In this document: positions 1 to 10,454 of the stretch, piece by piece | How positions within the stretch are numbered: the first letter of the stretch is position 1 | Layout: each line of letters starts with the position of its first letter | NCBI GenBank assembly: GCA_963575745.1 | Contig: CAUYUJ010003002.1 | Span: forward strand, 1,353,336-1,417,335 | Direction: 5' to 3' | Length of the DNA: 64,000 nt | DNA from: Prorocentrum cordatum | Lineage: Eukaryota > Sar > Dinophyceae > Prorocentrales > Prorocentraceae | Made by a program: the position numbers and the translations under genes | Notes under the pieces: model-generated | What the model was told of the DNA's origin: nothing | Database searches by the model: none | Seen by the model: only the letters and a program-made list of their open reading frames with translations

Positions 1-460
1 TGTGAGAGAAAGCAGAGAGCGAGGAAAGAGCAGAGAGTGAGGGAGAAGGAGGAAGAGGAATGTGGGTGTGAAGACGGGGGATGAGGATGAGGACGAGGGA
101 TAAGGTGGGGGGAGGGAAGAGACGAAGGACGAGGATGACTAGGGGAGGATGAATATTGTCATGCGGACATGGGAAGCTGACGCAGTGGTAAAAGGCAGGA
201 GGACGAGAAAGATGATAGTGATGAGGATCCCGACCATGAAGACGATGGGGGATGGTAAAGGAGAGGTGCGATGGGGAGGAATGGGAGGCAGGATGGAGGA
301 GGGAGGAGAAATAGGGGTGAGGGAGGTAGGTGGGAGGAGAGAGGATCGAGGAGGAGGAGGAGGAGGAGAAGGAGGCAAAGTGAAGGAGGAAAGCAAGAGG
401 AGGACGGATACAAGTACGAGAAGGGACTCAGGGAGAGGTGAGGGAGGGGATTGTCATTAT
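1..460. repeat. purine-rich low-complexity tract
   Basis: The plus strand is dominated by G and A in loose GAG/GGA runs with no fixed period. Open frames here are shadows of the base composition; no gene is seen. Confidence 0.7.
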
Positions 461-990
461 GGAAAATGGTCCCCCGGGAAACGGGCCCTGGACCCAAAAC
501 TTGCCCCCGAACCACCTTTTCATCCTGAGTTCGTCTTCGCTCCCAGTGCCGGGAAAGGGCGCCCGCTCAGCCGAAAACGGTGGAAGAACACCTCAGGAGC
601 ACCTCCGACCTATGGCGAGCATCCCTTTTCCAAGGTCTGTGCAGGTCCACAGGTCCCCCCGGAAGCTCCCTGATATGAAGGCAGGGTGAGGGCAAGTCCG
701 GATGAGGGTACACCGGGGCTCTCTGAGAGCCGACGGGCCTGGAGGATGTATCGAAGCGATGCTCCTCGTCCAAGGCCTCCCTGATCTCCCGAGGTCCCCT
801 GGCACCCCTCGTGCGTCCCCAGGAGGAATCTGGATGCCCCCCGACGACAAAAAGGAAGCAGGCGCCAGAGGAGCCTGGAGGGCCGAGGAGTGGTGACATC
901 ACGGCGAGGGCCAGACCGCATTGCCGCCCATTCTCTGGAGAGATGGGGCAGCAGAGCTACACAAAAACGGCACGAGCATAATGTCGGAGA
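461..990. other. stretch without recognisable gene
   Basis: Mixed GC-rich sequence. Around 505-540 there is a weak resemblance to the middle of dispersed family A (shared CATCCTGAGT core), too short to count as a copy. Nothing else is supported. Confidence 0.4.
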
Positions 991-1126
991 GGTCTGCGCG
1001 GATTTCTCGGATCGTCGTTCAGCCCCCCCCCCCCCGCCTGACGCGCGGAGCGCGCCAGGGGCGGCGCCAGAGGCGAGGCGTCGCCAAGGGGTCCCAATGC
1101 CGATTCAAGACATCCGCGCGGACATC
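991..1126 (+). mobile_element. MITE-like repeat, family H, copy 1
   Basis: About 136 bp with inverted ends: the left end reads TCTGCGCGGATTTCTCGGAT, and the right end carries the complement of a similar string around CCGCGCGGA. A second copy lies at 33,702-33,827 with cleaner inverted ends. The interior has a poly-C run followed by a GCGCGGAGCG motif shared by both copies. There is no coding capacity. The inverted ends and two unrelated positions suggest a non-autonomous DNA transposon or fold-back element. No target duplication was identified. Confidence 0.55.
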
Positions 1127-1320
1127 GGGGAATTTGGGTGTATGTCGTGGTGTGTTCTTCCAAGGACAGGGTAGGACACGGGGGGCGAGTTTCTTCCCCA
1201 GTTCGTGTATGCCTTTCTCGCTCTGGCAATCCCATCTAAATTGCAGGACAGCTTGGTATCATGATTGCAATGGTTTTGTTCGCTTCCTGTCCAGATCTTG
1301 CATTTCGTGATGTTCGTGAT

Positions 1321-1540
1321 CTGTCGCCGCGCCGTTTGCTTTGAACGCGCCCACATGGACGACGCCGACACCACGGCAAACCCGCGGCAAACCTGGCGCC
1401 CCGAGCCGCGAGTACACGACGTCAGCGCCGCGGCAAACCCCACTGCACACCTACCGCGTCCGAAGCGGCGTTTGCCTGGTGGTCGAAGCACCCTCTCCAC
1501 AGCGGAAGGCCGCGCGTCGGAACAAACGGCGCGGCGACAG
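1321..1540. mobile_element. 220-bp element with 18-bp perfect terminal inverted repeats
   Basis: The left end, 1,321-1,338, is CTGTCGCCGCGCCGTTTG. The right end, 1,523-1,540, is its exact reverse complement, and similarity continues imperfectly about ten bases further in. The interior is GC-rich, contains several GGCAAAC motifs and has no convincing ORF. The structure is that of a MITE; only one copy is visible here. The immediate flanks show no clear target duplication. Confidence 0.6.
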
Positions 1541-1822
1541 AATCTGTCCTTCGTCCAGGTTCCAACCTACGATCGGTTCCCGATGTGCCGTCGGCTGCAG
1601 GGTACAGCGCAGCTGAAGGGCCCTGCGATGGTCGGCCGCTGGTCTTCTGGCCACATCCCACCCCAGTGAGCATGGCCGATGGCCCGCTGCGCGGGAGGAG
1701 TAGAGGGCCGCGCCGAGGATATGCCGAACGAGGCAGGGAGGGGCAGGGCAAAGGCTTCCTTGCGATGCCAACAGCTTACCTTTCTGTTGCTTGTTTCCCG
1801 TCCTGATGTGTGTCCTTCCAGG

Positions 1823-1953
1823 GGCTCGCCATCGCTCGGACGTTCTTTCCCCGTGCATGTTTTGATTTCGTGCGTGTCTTTTTGGCTCGATGATCCAGGA
1901 TGCTCCTCGATGGTCCTCGCCGAAGAAGCATGCACACGTCCGAGCGACGCCAA
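1823..1953 (+). mobile_element. MITE-like repeat, family 1, copy 1
   Basis: About 130 bp. The left end GCCATCGCTCGGACG is mirrored at the right end by CGTCCGAGCGACGCC, an inverted repeat with one mismatch over 15 bases. The interior has TTTCGTGCGTG, then TGCTCCTCGATGG and TCCTCGCCGA motifs. Copies with the same order of motifs occur at 33,081-33,213 and 40,138-40,268, and a right half at 24,640-24,705. It does not code. Confidence 0.65.
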
Positions 1954-1963
1954 CCCTGAGATC

Positions 1964-2082
1964 CGAAGTCGTGATTTGTTCAATACGGGGTCCCCAGAGG
2001 TCTCGACCCATTCCCCAGGACCGCTTCGTCATCCTGGGCTGCTTTTGGACGGTCCCGCGTGCCAGCGAGGGCCCCCTAGGGA
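1964..2082 (+). repeat. dispersed repeat family A, copy 1 (partial)
   Basis: It begins GAAGTCGTGATTTGTTCA and then CGGGGTCCC, as in the better copies at 19,755, 21,781 (reverse) and 41,657. It lacks the distal part of the family. It starts only about 11 bases after the family-1 MITE at 1,823, so the two units are juxtaposed. Confidence 0.6.
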
Positions 2083-2127
2083 CCCAACTTTGTGAACAAC
2101 CTTCGTCTTGGTTTTTGTTCAAGACGT

Positions 2128-2131
2128 TATA

Positions 2132-2172
<41 letters not shown>

Positions 2173-2205
2173 GGTTGCCCCCCCCACGATCATACATCTC
2201 GTCTT
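2128..2205 (+). repeat. (CT)n(AT)n microsatellite with conserved GGTTGCCCCCCCCA flank
   Basis: A run of CT is followed by a run of TA, then GGTTGCCCCCCCCACGATCA. The same composite in reverse orientation, with (GA)n and (TA)n arms, occurs at 5,248-5,510. The non-repetitive flank shows that the composite moved or was duplicated as a unit. Confidence 0.6.
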
Positions 2206-2440
2206 AGCTCAGCTTAGCTTAGCGCAGCGCAGCATTAGCATAGCATAGCATAGCATAGCGCAGCATAGCATAGCATAGAGCAGCATAGCATATCATATCA
2301 TAGCATATCATAGCATAGCATAGCACACCATAGCATAACATAGCTCAGCTTAGCATAGTACAGCGCAGCATCGCATCGCATATCATAGCATAGCATATCA
2401 TAGCATAGCGCAGCATAGCATCGCATAGCACAACATTGCA
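2206..2440 (+). repeat. pentanucleotide AGCAT satellite
   Basis: Degenerate tandem array of TAGCA, with variants AGCGC, AGCTT and ATCAT, about 230 bp long. It abuts the trinucleotide array that follows. It is non-coding. Confidence 0.85.
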
Positions 2441-2985
<545 letters not shown>

Positions 2986-2989
2986 CTAC

Positions 2990-3570
2990 AATTGCGACGA
3001 TGAGGAGAAGGAGGAGGACGGCGTTTACCGTTACTAATATTGCTCTCCTCGGGGCTTCAACTCCTCGGGGCTCCTCTGGGATAATTTTCATGTCCAGCTT
3101 GGGGAGGGAGCCTGTAGAGTATCGGTTGGCGTGTTGGAGACGGAGGGTGTTGAGTACTGGGTGGTGTGCTAGAGACGGACGGAGTTGAGTATAATCACAT
3201 TTTCAATTTCAGTTTGGGGAGGGAGCCGGTTGAGTATCTGGTGGTGTGTTGGAGACGGAGGGAGTTGAGTAGTAGGTTATGTTGAAGCTCAGCTTGGAGA
3301 GAGAGCTCGTTGCTCCCCTGCCGCCTCCCCCCCCCAGCACCTGTCTCTGTGCCTCCCGAATCAAGACAGAACGCGCGCGTGCACCGTGTTTGGCGCCACC
3401 GATGCACGGAAACGCTGTGTATGTTTTTTTGGTTTGTTGTTTTTCCCAACCATCCTGTGGTGTTTGGTCCTCGTTTTGAAGAGACGGTGGCCCGCGTCTC
3501 CTCCTCTCCTCCTCCTCCTCTTCTCTCCTCTCCTCCCCTCCTCTCCTCCTCTCCTCTTCACCCACCCAGT
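2990..3570. repeat. short duplicated block and inverted-repeat partner
   Basis: Between 3,095 and 3,275 the phrase CTTGGGGAGGGAGCC(G/T) and the block reading GTTGGAGACGGAGGG recur two to three times at about 60-70 bp spacing, a decayed tandem duplication. At 3,385-3,480, GGCGCCACCGATGCACGGAA begins a block repeated in reverse at 5,160-5,250. No gene was recognised. Confidence 0.5.
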
Positions 3571-4640
3571 ACACCGTTTCGTGGCCCCATAGGGAGCTCC
3601 ACCGAAGGCCCCAGTGGTGCCGTCCGCATGCGTCCCGCACACCCATGTCGGCACACCCCTCACACGTTTCGTGGCCCCACAGGGAGCTCCACCGAAGGCC
3701 CCAGTGCTGCCGTCCGCATGCGTCCCGCACACCCATTTCGGCACACCCCTCACACGTTTCGTGGCCCCATAGGGAGCTCCACCGAAGGCCCCATGGCTGC
3801 CGTCCGCATGCGTCCCGCACACCCATTTCGGCACACCCCTCACACGTTTCGTGGCCCCATAGGGAGCTCCACCGAAGGCCCCATGGCTGCCGTCCGCATG
3901 CGTCCCGCACACCCATTTCGGCACACCCCTCACACGTTTCGTGGCCCCACAGGGAGCTCCACCGAAAGTGCTGCCGTCCGCATGCGTCCCGCACACCCAT
4001 TTCGGCACACCCCTCACACGTTTCGTGGCCCCATAGGGAGCTCCACCGAAGGCCCCATGGCTGCCGTCCGCATGCGTCCCGCACACCCATTTCGGCACAC
4101 CCCTCACACGTTTCGTGGCCCCATAGGGAGCTCCACCGAAGGCCCCATGGCTGCCGTCCGCATGCGTCCCGCACACCCATTTCGGCACACCCCTCACACG
4201 TTTCGTGGCCCCACAGGGAGCTCCACCGAAGGCCCCACATGCGTCCTCGGCACACTTTCGTTCCACCCCCATGGCTGCCGTCCGCACGCGGCACACCCCT
4301 CACACGTTTCGTGGCCCCAAGGGAGCTCCACCCCCAGTGCTGCCGTCCGCATGCGTCCCGCACACCCATTTCGGCACACCCCTCACACGTTTCGTGGCCC
4401 CACAGGGAGCTCCACCGAAGGCCCCATGGCTGCCGTCCGCATGCGTCCCGCACACCCATTTCGGCACACCCCTCACACGTTTCGTGGCCCCACAGGGAGC
4501 TCCACCGAAGGCCCCAGGCTGCCGTCCGCATGCGTCCCGCACACCCATTTCGGCACACCCCTCACACGTTTCGTGGCCCCACAGGGAGCTCCACCGAAGG
4601 CCCCAGTGCTGCCGTCCGCATGCGTCCCGCACACCAGGTG
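3570..4640 (+). repeat. 90-bp minisatellite array
   Basis: About twelve head-to-tail units of 90 bp, marked by GTTTCGTGGCCCCA, GGGAGCTCCACCGAAGG and CCGTCCGCATGCGTCCCG. GTTTC starts at 3,576, 3,666, 3,756, 3,846 and 3,936; the next unit is 84 bp, after which the 90-bp spacing resumes, and a rearranged unit lies near 4,230-4,340. Because 90 is divisible by three and the unit has few stops, long frames run through on both strands; none resembles a known protein. A decayed single unit survives at 4,930-4,992. Confidence 0.95.
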
Positions 4641-4929
4641 TGTGGCGTGCCGACATGGGCGTCGCGGCGCGCGGGCGCTGCCGTCGGGGTTCCCAGGGAA
4701 GCCCCCTGCAGAGGCGACGCTCAGAGTCACGAGTACCGAGAGTCACGCAGACCCAAACTGTTCACAGTCGTATACATACATTTACACTGGGCGTATCCAT
4801 GCACGCATTCATGCGAATAGAATCAATCGCGCGCAGATTCATTCATAATCAGACTCGCTCGCGATCCGACTCGCACGCGCTCAAGCTTTCATATTCGGAC
4901 CTATCGTCTTCGTTCGTGTTGTGTACACT
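4641..4929. other. stretch without recognisable gene
   Basis: GC-rich to about 4,740, then mixed sequence with GAATAGAATC and CATGCAC-type motifs. Nothing is supported. Confidence 0.4.
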
Positions 4930-4992
4930 GCCACGCATTTCGGCACACCCCTCATACGGCTCGTGGCCCCATAGGGAGCGCCACCGAAGAAG
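4930..4992 (+). repeat. orphan unit of the 90-bp minisatellite
   Basis: ATTTCGGCACACCCCTCA, a diverged CGGCTCGTGGCCCCATAG and GGAGCGCCACCGAAG reproduce two thirds of the array unit about 290 bp beyond the array end. It is diverged, so it probably predates the homogenisation of the main array. Confidence 0.75.
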
Positions 4993-5051
4993 ATATTCAC
5001 AATTGCGGTACTCTCAACTGCATATGGTTGGGTCCTTCGCCAGGCTAATTT

Positions 5052-5188
5052 TTTGTCTGCGAAGCCACGAAACATTGTTTTGTTTGGGGGGGGTTGCAAG
5101 CCGCCGTGCCCGCCGCGGCCTCCCTCCCAGCACCCCTCTCTCTGCCTCTCAAAACCAAAAAAAAGTGTTTCGTGGCTTCGCAGACCAA
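5052..5188. mobile_element. fold-back element with TCTGCGAAGCCACGAAAC ends
   Basis: The left arm TCTGCGAAGCCACGAAACA is matched by the reverse complement TGTTTCGTGGCTTCGCAGA at the right, giving about 19 bp of perfect inverted ends around a 95-bp interior. The interior has CCTCCCTCCCAGCACC, also seen near 3,325. It is non-coding and MITE-like. Confidence 0.6.
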
Positions 5189-5248
5189 CAAAAACAAAAC
5201 AAACAAAAATACACAGCGTTTCCTTGCATCGGTGGCGCCAAGCATTGC

Positions 5249-5250
<2 letters not shown>
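5160..5250 (-). repeat. reverse copy of the 3,385-3,480 block
   Basis: On the minus strand it reads GGCGCCACCGATGCAAGGAA then ACGCTGTGTAT and a T-rich run, matching 3,385-3,480. With its partner it frames the minisatellite in inverted orientation. Confidence 0.6.
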
Positions 5251-5286
<36 letters not shown>

Positions 5287-5352
5287 AGATAGAGAAAGAG
5301 AGAGAGAGAGAAAGAGAGAGAGAGAGGCAGAGAGAGACAGAGAGAGAGAGGC

Positions 5353-5391
<39 letters not shown>

Positions 5392-5510
5392 AAAAAAAGG
5401 AAAAGAAGCAGTCGAGGATGAGGAGACGAAAAGGTATGATCTTGGGGGGGGCGACCATATATATATATATATATATGTGTATATATATAAGTATATATAT
5501 ACACAGATGG
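5248..5510 (-). repeat. (GA)n and (TA)n microsatellite, reverse copy of 2,128-2,205
   Basis: A 150-bp (GA)n run with AAA and GGCA interruptions, then a GATCTTGGGGGGGGCGACC block and two (TA)n runs. Read on the minus strand it gives the same flank as the 2,128 composite. Confidence 0.75.
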
Positions 5511-6362
5511 GAAAAAAGGAAGAGAAACATAACCAGGGGGGCTCACGGGACTCGCCCGGCGGATCTTCCGCCCGGCGCCGGGCCGTGGGCGCAGGGGGGC
5601 CCGCCCGCCGCGCGGCAGGGGCGCGCCCTAGGGGCGCCGCGCGGCCCCGTCGCCCGTCGCCTGGAGGTGCGGGCGGCGGCGGCTCAGGACGCTGCCCTGC
5701 GCGCGCCCCCGTCGGTCTCTCGGGGGGCAGGGAGAGCCCCGAATCGAGTCGAATCGAAGCCAGATCGGGATGCCGAATCGAGTCGAATCGCAATCGGAGC
5801 CCACCGAAGTCGGATCGAATCGAATCGGAGGAGTCGGAAGCAGCCCTGGGAAGGGGGACGGGACGGGACGGGACGGGCGCCAACACCGCTCCACGCGCAT
5901 GTGGGGAGCGCCTGCTGCATGGGACGGCGGTGGGGTCGTGGCCCCTCAGCAGAGCATCTCGTCGATCAATCGGCGTCGGGAACCGTGCGGGCGTTTTTCG
6001 GAGGGGGGAGGGGATGAGGGGCGGGATGCAACAAAGATCAGACGAACCCCGGGAAAAACACAAGCAAGAAAACACTACTGTACGGGCATCGGCAAGGTAC
6101 AATAAGGGGGCACTTCTGCGCGTCATAGCGCGAGCGGAAGCCTCAAAGAGACTCTGGCAGATTCGAGCCGAGACGAGTCTGCCACCGCGTAGAGGCGCCG
6201 ATTTTTCCGACACCGCGTGGACCGCTCAAAATCTTCAAGCGATCGGCGGCCTCTCGATCGCCGGATCGCTCCACGCTGGACGCCGCGGGGCCCGTGGCAG
6301 CGTTCCTGGAGTCGCCATCCCGCCGGCACGCCACGAGCCCGAGCGCACGCACAACGCACAAG
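5511..6362. other. GC-rich stretch with a GAATCGA-motif cluster
   Basis: At 5,745-5,845 the motif GAGTCGAATCGA and variants recur at least six times, an irregular short-motif cluster. Overlapping open frames in several directions (5,535-5,720 and 6,100-6,350) give no recognisable domain, and none is called. Confidence 0.4.
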
Positions 6363-6374
6363 ACGAACAACAGC

Positions 6375-6406
<32 letters not shown>

Positions 6407-6460
6407 CTAGAAACTAGAACAACTAGAGCAACAACAACGACAACAACAACAGCAAGCTGT
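6363..6460 (+). repeat. (CAA)n microsatellite
   Basis: A CAA run from 6,369 to 6,406, then a degenerate ACAACAACG stretch. Simple repeat. Confidence 0.9.
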
Positions 6461-6506
6461 TTTGGTCGGCGGTCGCGAGAGAGCCAAGCGCCGGTGGGTG
6501 GATCTT

Positions 6507-6713
6507 GGCGGCGGGCGAGGGGGGAAAGCGAGAAGGAGGAGGCCTTCTTAGAAGGCGGCGGGACTTCTCAGAAACCCTCGCGCCTTCTGGGAGGCTTTTT
6601 CCTGTCTCCGGGGAAGGCTTCGAACACCTCTCCGAAGGCCGGGGGACTGCCGAGACTTCTGAGAAGGCCCGCCCCTTCGCACACTTCCCCCCCTCGCTCG
6701 CCGCCGAAGGTCA
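6507..6713. mobile_element. family J fold-back element, small complete form
   Basis: The left end runs GGCGGGCGAGGGGGGAAAGC then CCTTCTTAGAAGGCGGCGGG and ACTTCTCAGAA. The right end, read on the minus strand, runs GGCGGCGAGCGAGGGGGGAA then GGGCCTTCTCAGAAG. The arms are about 60 bp, imperfect, and themselves made of TTCTCAGAAG palindromes. Related ends occur at 16,328, 22,470-22,615, 30,655 and 31,565-31,715. It is non-coding. Confidence 0.65.
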
Positions 6714-6827
6714 GCGCCCCTCAAACGGGGACTCCACTAAAGGGCACTTTGGCCAGTGACCCAGCGAACCCAACCCTTCCCGATGCGGGCAGCGCTGCAT
6801 TGCCAGAACGACGCCCCAAAGTGGCAA

Positions 6828-7320
6828 CTTTCGGCAAACTTGCAAAGTACCCGTCAGTGAGTACCCGTTACAGTCGGACTCGATTGGACAGGACATGCGA
6901 GAGGACACAAGACCCTTCCGAGGGCCACATTGCCACAGGAATGTAGGAAGCATGGGTCGCGAGACACGGGACACAAGGGTAACCTTGATCTGGCAGGGTC
7001 GACCTACTAATCCGGGCCGCCTGTACGGTGCCGTTGAGAGGAGCGGCGGCGGGACGCGCCAGAGCACAGCCATAGGCAGCAAGGGGGGCACGGGGAAGAG
7101 GAAGGCCAGAAGGGGACGCGAAGGAGGGGGGCACGGGGAAGGGAAGGGCCAGAAGGGGAAGCGAATGAGGGCCAGAAGGGGACGCGAAGAAGGGGACGCG
7201 AAGGAGGGCCACAAGGGGACTTTCGGCAAAATCGCGAAGTACCCGTTAGTAAGTACCCGTTACGGTGCCGTTGCGAGGAGCGGCGGCGGGACGCGCCAGA
7301 GCACAGCCATAGGCAGCAAC
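6828..7320 (+). repeat. interspersed direct duplication with 20-bp minisatellite
   Basis: Block one, CTTTCGGCAAA through AGTACCCGTTAC, occurs at 6,828-6,872 and 7,220-7,263. Block two, TACGGTGCCGTTG through CATAGGCAGCAA (about 58 bp, nearly identical), occurs at 7,023-7,081 and 7,261-7,319. Between them GGCCAGAAGGGGACGCGAAG repeats several times. The order suggests duplication of a roughly 240-bp segment after the minisatellite arose. Confidence 0.75.
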
Positions 7321-7539
7321 GAGTGGGGGGGGCGCGGGGAAGAGGAGGGCCAAGAGGGGACGCGGAGGAGGGGGGCACGCTCAAGCCGTGGAGGTTGCCG
7401 CCGCGCGCGCGAAGCCGAGGAGCAGAAGCCTCAGAAACCAGCAACAGGTACAGGAGAGGAGAAGGAGGGACTCACAAACGAACTACTCGCACACGGCTTG
7501 TGTCCGCCAAGGGGGATTTAGGAAACATGAAATAGAAGA

Positions 7540-7862
7540 CTCCTACTCCTCCATCTCCTCCTCCTCTTCCTCCTCCTCCTTGTCCTCCTCCTCTTCCTCC
7601 TCCGCCGCCTCCTCCTCCTCCTCCTCATGATCCTCCTGCTCCCCCCTCTCTTCCCCATCCTCCTGCTCCACCACCTCCTCCTCCTCCGCCTCCTCCGCCT
7701 CCTCCTCCACCTCGTCTTCGCCCTCCTCCTCCTCCTCCTCGTCCTGATTCCCTCTCCTCATCCCTCTCCTCCTCCTCCTCCTCCTCCTCCTCCTCCTCCT
7801 CCTCCGTCTCCTCCTCCTCCTCCTCCTCCTCCTCGTTCTCGTCTTTCTCCTCTTCCTTTCGA
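7540..7862 (+). repeat. (TCC)n pyrimidine tract
   Basis: About 320 bp of CTC/TCC repeats with C and T interruptions; 7,762-7,835 is nearly pure. The acidic and arginine-rich frames on the minus strand are artefacts. Confidence 0.9.
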
Positions 7863-8239
7863 TAACAACGCGCCCTGAGTGCATTCAGCGAGCGCTGGAC
7901 TGTGAGATGTTGCAGGTGCAATGCCCGAATATGCAGCGCTCTTCAAAATAGTTTCACTCCGCCGACCCTGTCGGCGTGTGTGAAGGGCTTGTCCGTTCGA
8001 GACCTCGTCTCCGTCAGTCGTCGTCTCCGTCGTCCCCTTTCCTTGCACCAGCCCTCCTCAAGCCTGTCGGCGAGAGAATCGTTGTGTAGTGTCGCAATCG
8101 GATCGAATGGAAACTTCTCCCCTTTGATTTCTCCACCGTCGGGGGGGGAGGTTCCTGGGAGGACTCCTGGGGGGGGGGGTCTGGGGAGGTGTCACGGGGG
8201 AGGGCGGGGTGGGGGGGGGCAAAAATACATCCCCATCGG

Positions 8240-8900
8240 CGTTATGGATTGACCCTGGGGAATCCTGGGGCCTCCGAAAATACCAAGACAGGCCAAGAGT
8301 GCCACAAGAGGCCCCCGAGTCGATCCAAGAGGGCCCCCAATCGCCAAGCGATCGGTCCACCAAAACACCTTCATGTCCTCCAGACTGCCCGGGAGGCCGT
8401 TCAGACGTTCTAAGAAGACTGCCGAGAAAAAGGCCCCACGAAGCAAAAGTCATTGTTTCCCTTTTGTTTGTTACAGGATGTGGGCGTTCTCGCCTTTTCC
8501 GCTCCCGGCCGCTCCAATACGGCCCCAAAGCCCCCGAAGATCGCCTCAAGACGGCCCAAGAGGCTTCCAAGAGGACCCCCGCAGATCCCGAGAGGATCCC
8601 AAAACACCCCACAACACCTCAAAGACGGCCCAAAAGACCCCTGAGACGGCCCCAAGAGCGTGCCCAAACGGGTGACCCGAACGGACATTTCGAGCCCTTG
8701 GGCCCGAGAGGCGCCTAGGAGGCCGCAAGAGGTTCTCTCTAGAGGCCCCAAGAGCTCCCCAGGAGGCCCCCCCAAGAGGTCCCCAGAAAGCCCGAGGAGG
8801 CCCCAAGAGGTTCCCAAGAGGCCCCCAAGAGGCTCCCAAGAGCTCCGAAATTCCTTTCCAGAGGCCCTCGAGAGCCTTCCGAAGAGACCGCAAGAAGCAT
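8240..8900 (-). repeat. dispersed repeat family B, reverse copy
   Basis: Read on the minus strand this segment is colinear with the distal parts of 34,918-35,545 and 47,853-48,470. Near 8,482 it has GCGTTCTCGCCTTTTCCGC, matching the complement of the GGCGAAAACGCGAG block near 48,434. The rest is built of short phrases of the type CCCAAGAGGCC with variable spacing. It is non-coding. Confidence 0.6.
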
Positions 8901-8909
8901 CCCTCCTGC

Positions 8910-8985
8910 CCAAGTCAGCGTCGTCGTCGTCGTCGTCGCCGCCACCGTTGTCGTCGTCGTCCCCCTTCAGAGTCGGCGCAAACCG
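8910..8985 (+). repeat. (GTC)n microsatellite
   Basis: GTC/GCC repeats, about 60 bp. Simple repeat. Confidence 0.85.
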
Positions 8986-10454
8986 GCCGTAAGGCCGTCG
9001 CAACAGTTTCACACAGCGGCAAATGATGAGCTCATGCAGGGGATGGTTGAAAACGAAGCCACGCTGAAACTCGATCTCTGAAACACGGAATGGTGGCATG
9101 CCTCGATCAGGCCTTTGCAGTCTCCAGCTGCCAGCAATAATGCAACTCAGGAAGGCCAGAAACAGGAGGAGACAGCAAGGATATTGAATGGGGCGTCTGA
9201 CCGACCGAGACCACAACCACCAAACCCACGCTAGACATGTCATTCCTGATTCCAACCGTTGCATCAGTGTATTCGCATAGCGCACATTCGTCTGTCAACG
9301 TGATTAGCTGAGGAAATAATTTGCGCATGTCGCCGAGCTGCTTGAATACGACAAAATATGGCGTGAAACGCCCCCTTGGTTGCGCCTTCGACATAAGGCC
9401 ATCGGTGACACATGTACGATCGAACCACCTCGCGTGTAGAATAAAAGCGATCTGTGCAAAGCAGCGCCTTCAGTTTCTGATAGGCCCCCAGAGGAGACCG
9501 ACAGTCTGAGGCCAAAGCCAACTGGCGAAGTTCACATACAACGAACCCCTTGTCTATACTCGAACCCCCTGTCTTGCTGCGGAACCCCGCTGTCGTTCCC
9601 CGAACGATCGAAGCCGTCAGAGGACACACCGTCTTGGAACCCAGCGTCGGCAAGGCAGCGGCCCGCGTCAGCGTGCTACACCTTTCCCAGGAGGGAGGAC
9701 GGAGCACGGGCAGCCTGGAACACCATGCTCTCCGGTGGAGCAGGATGCCCCCCTCCGCCCGCCGTCAAGTCCTTCCCCCTCCTCGTCCTCCTCCACTGGT
9801 TCCATCCTTCGCCTCGTCCTCCTCATCATCGTCCAGGTCGGCCCCACAAAATTCGAGGCGGGAGTACAGCCGCGGCCACGGGAAGACCCCACAAGGTCTC
9901 AACACATGAGAACTAGACCACCGTCCTCATCCGACTTCTCATGCTCCTCTCCCTCCCCCTCTTTTCCCCTTTCCCTTGGCCCCCCTCCATGTCCCTCTTC
10001 CTCTTTTTCAATCCCTCCCCTCCCGCATATCGCCCCCCTGTTCCGCCCCTCCTCCTTTTCCTGCTCCTTCTCAGTCTTCCTCGCGCGAATGGCAAGCCAG
10101 CAGGGGTGTCGTCTCTCAAGGGAGCGCTGTCTGCAGCGGAAAAGAGCATTCCGCACGCAGCCCCCGGGAGGCCTCCGGCGACAGCCATAGGCTGAGACCC
10201 GCTTGGACACTGGATCGGTTCACTCGACTTCCTTGCCAAGCGAGACAGGCGTGCACACCGATCGCTCGCCCAGAACGAGCCTGGCCAGGATCGGTGTCTG
10301 CGGATGGCTGCCGTGGTCGTGCGGCAGCGCCGTGGCGGCGCCCCGGAGGCGCCGCGCGCCTCAGGGTTGGGGTGCTCGTGCTGCCGCAGGACACTGGGGG
10401 CGAGCCTGCGCAGGCCAATCTGGACCGCCTGGGGCGGCTGTCTGCGCGCAGCCC
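8986..10454. other. stretch without a confident gene; open minus-strand frames
   Basis: The minus strand is open at 9,264-9,707 (148 codons with Met) and in another frame at 9,107-9,394. The peptides are not low-complexity but show no family I recognise and no clear splice sites. Pyrimidine-rich tracts lie at 9,770-9,830 and 9,925-10,080. It may be a decayed coding region or chance. Confidence 0.25.

Noticed and set aside
1875-1900. TTTTTGGCTCGATGATCC as a relict dinoflagellate spliced leader
   Set aside because: Only TTTTGGCTC is shared with the leader; other copies of the same MITE do not keep it, so it is a chance match.
3570-4640. Regular 90-bp spacing resembling a CRISPR array
   Set aside because: The whole unit is conserved with no variable spacers, there are no cas genes and the DNA is eukaryotic.
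4205-6946. 913-codon plus-strand ORF
   Set aside because: It strings together 90-bp minisatellite units, a (GA)n run, a (TA)n run, a (CAA)n run and part of a fold-back element; no domain anywhere.
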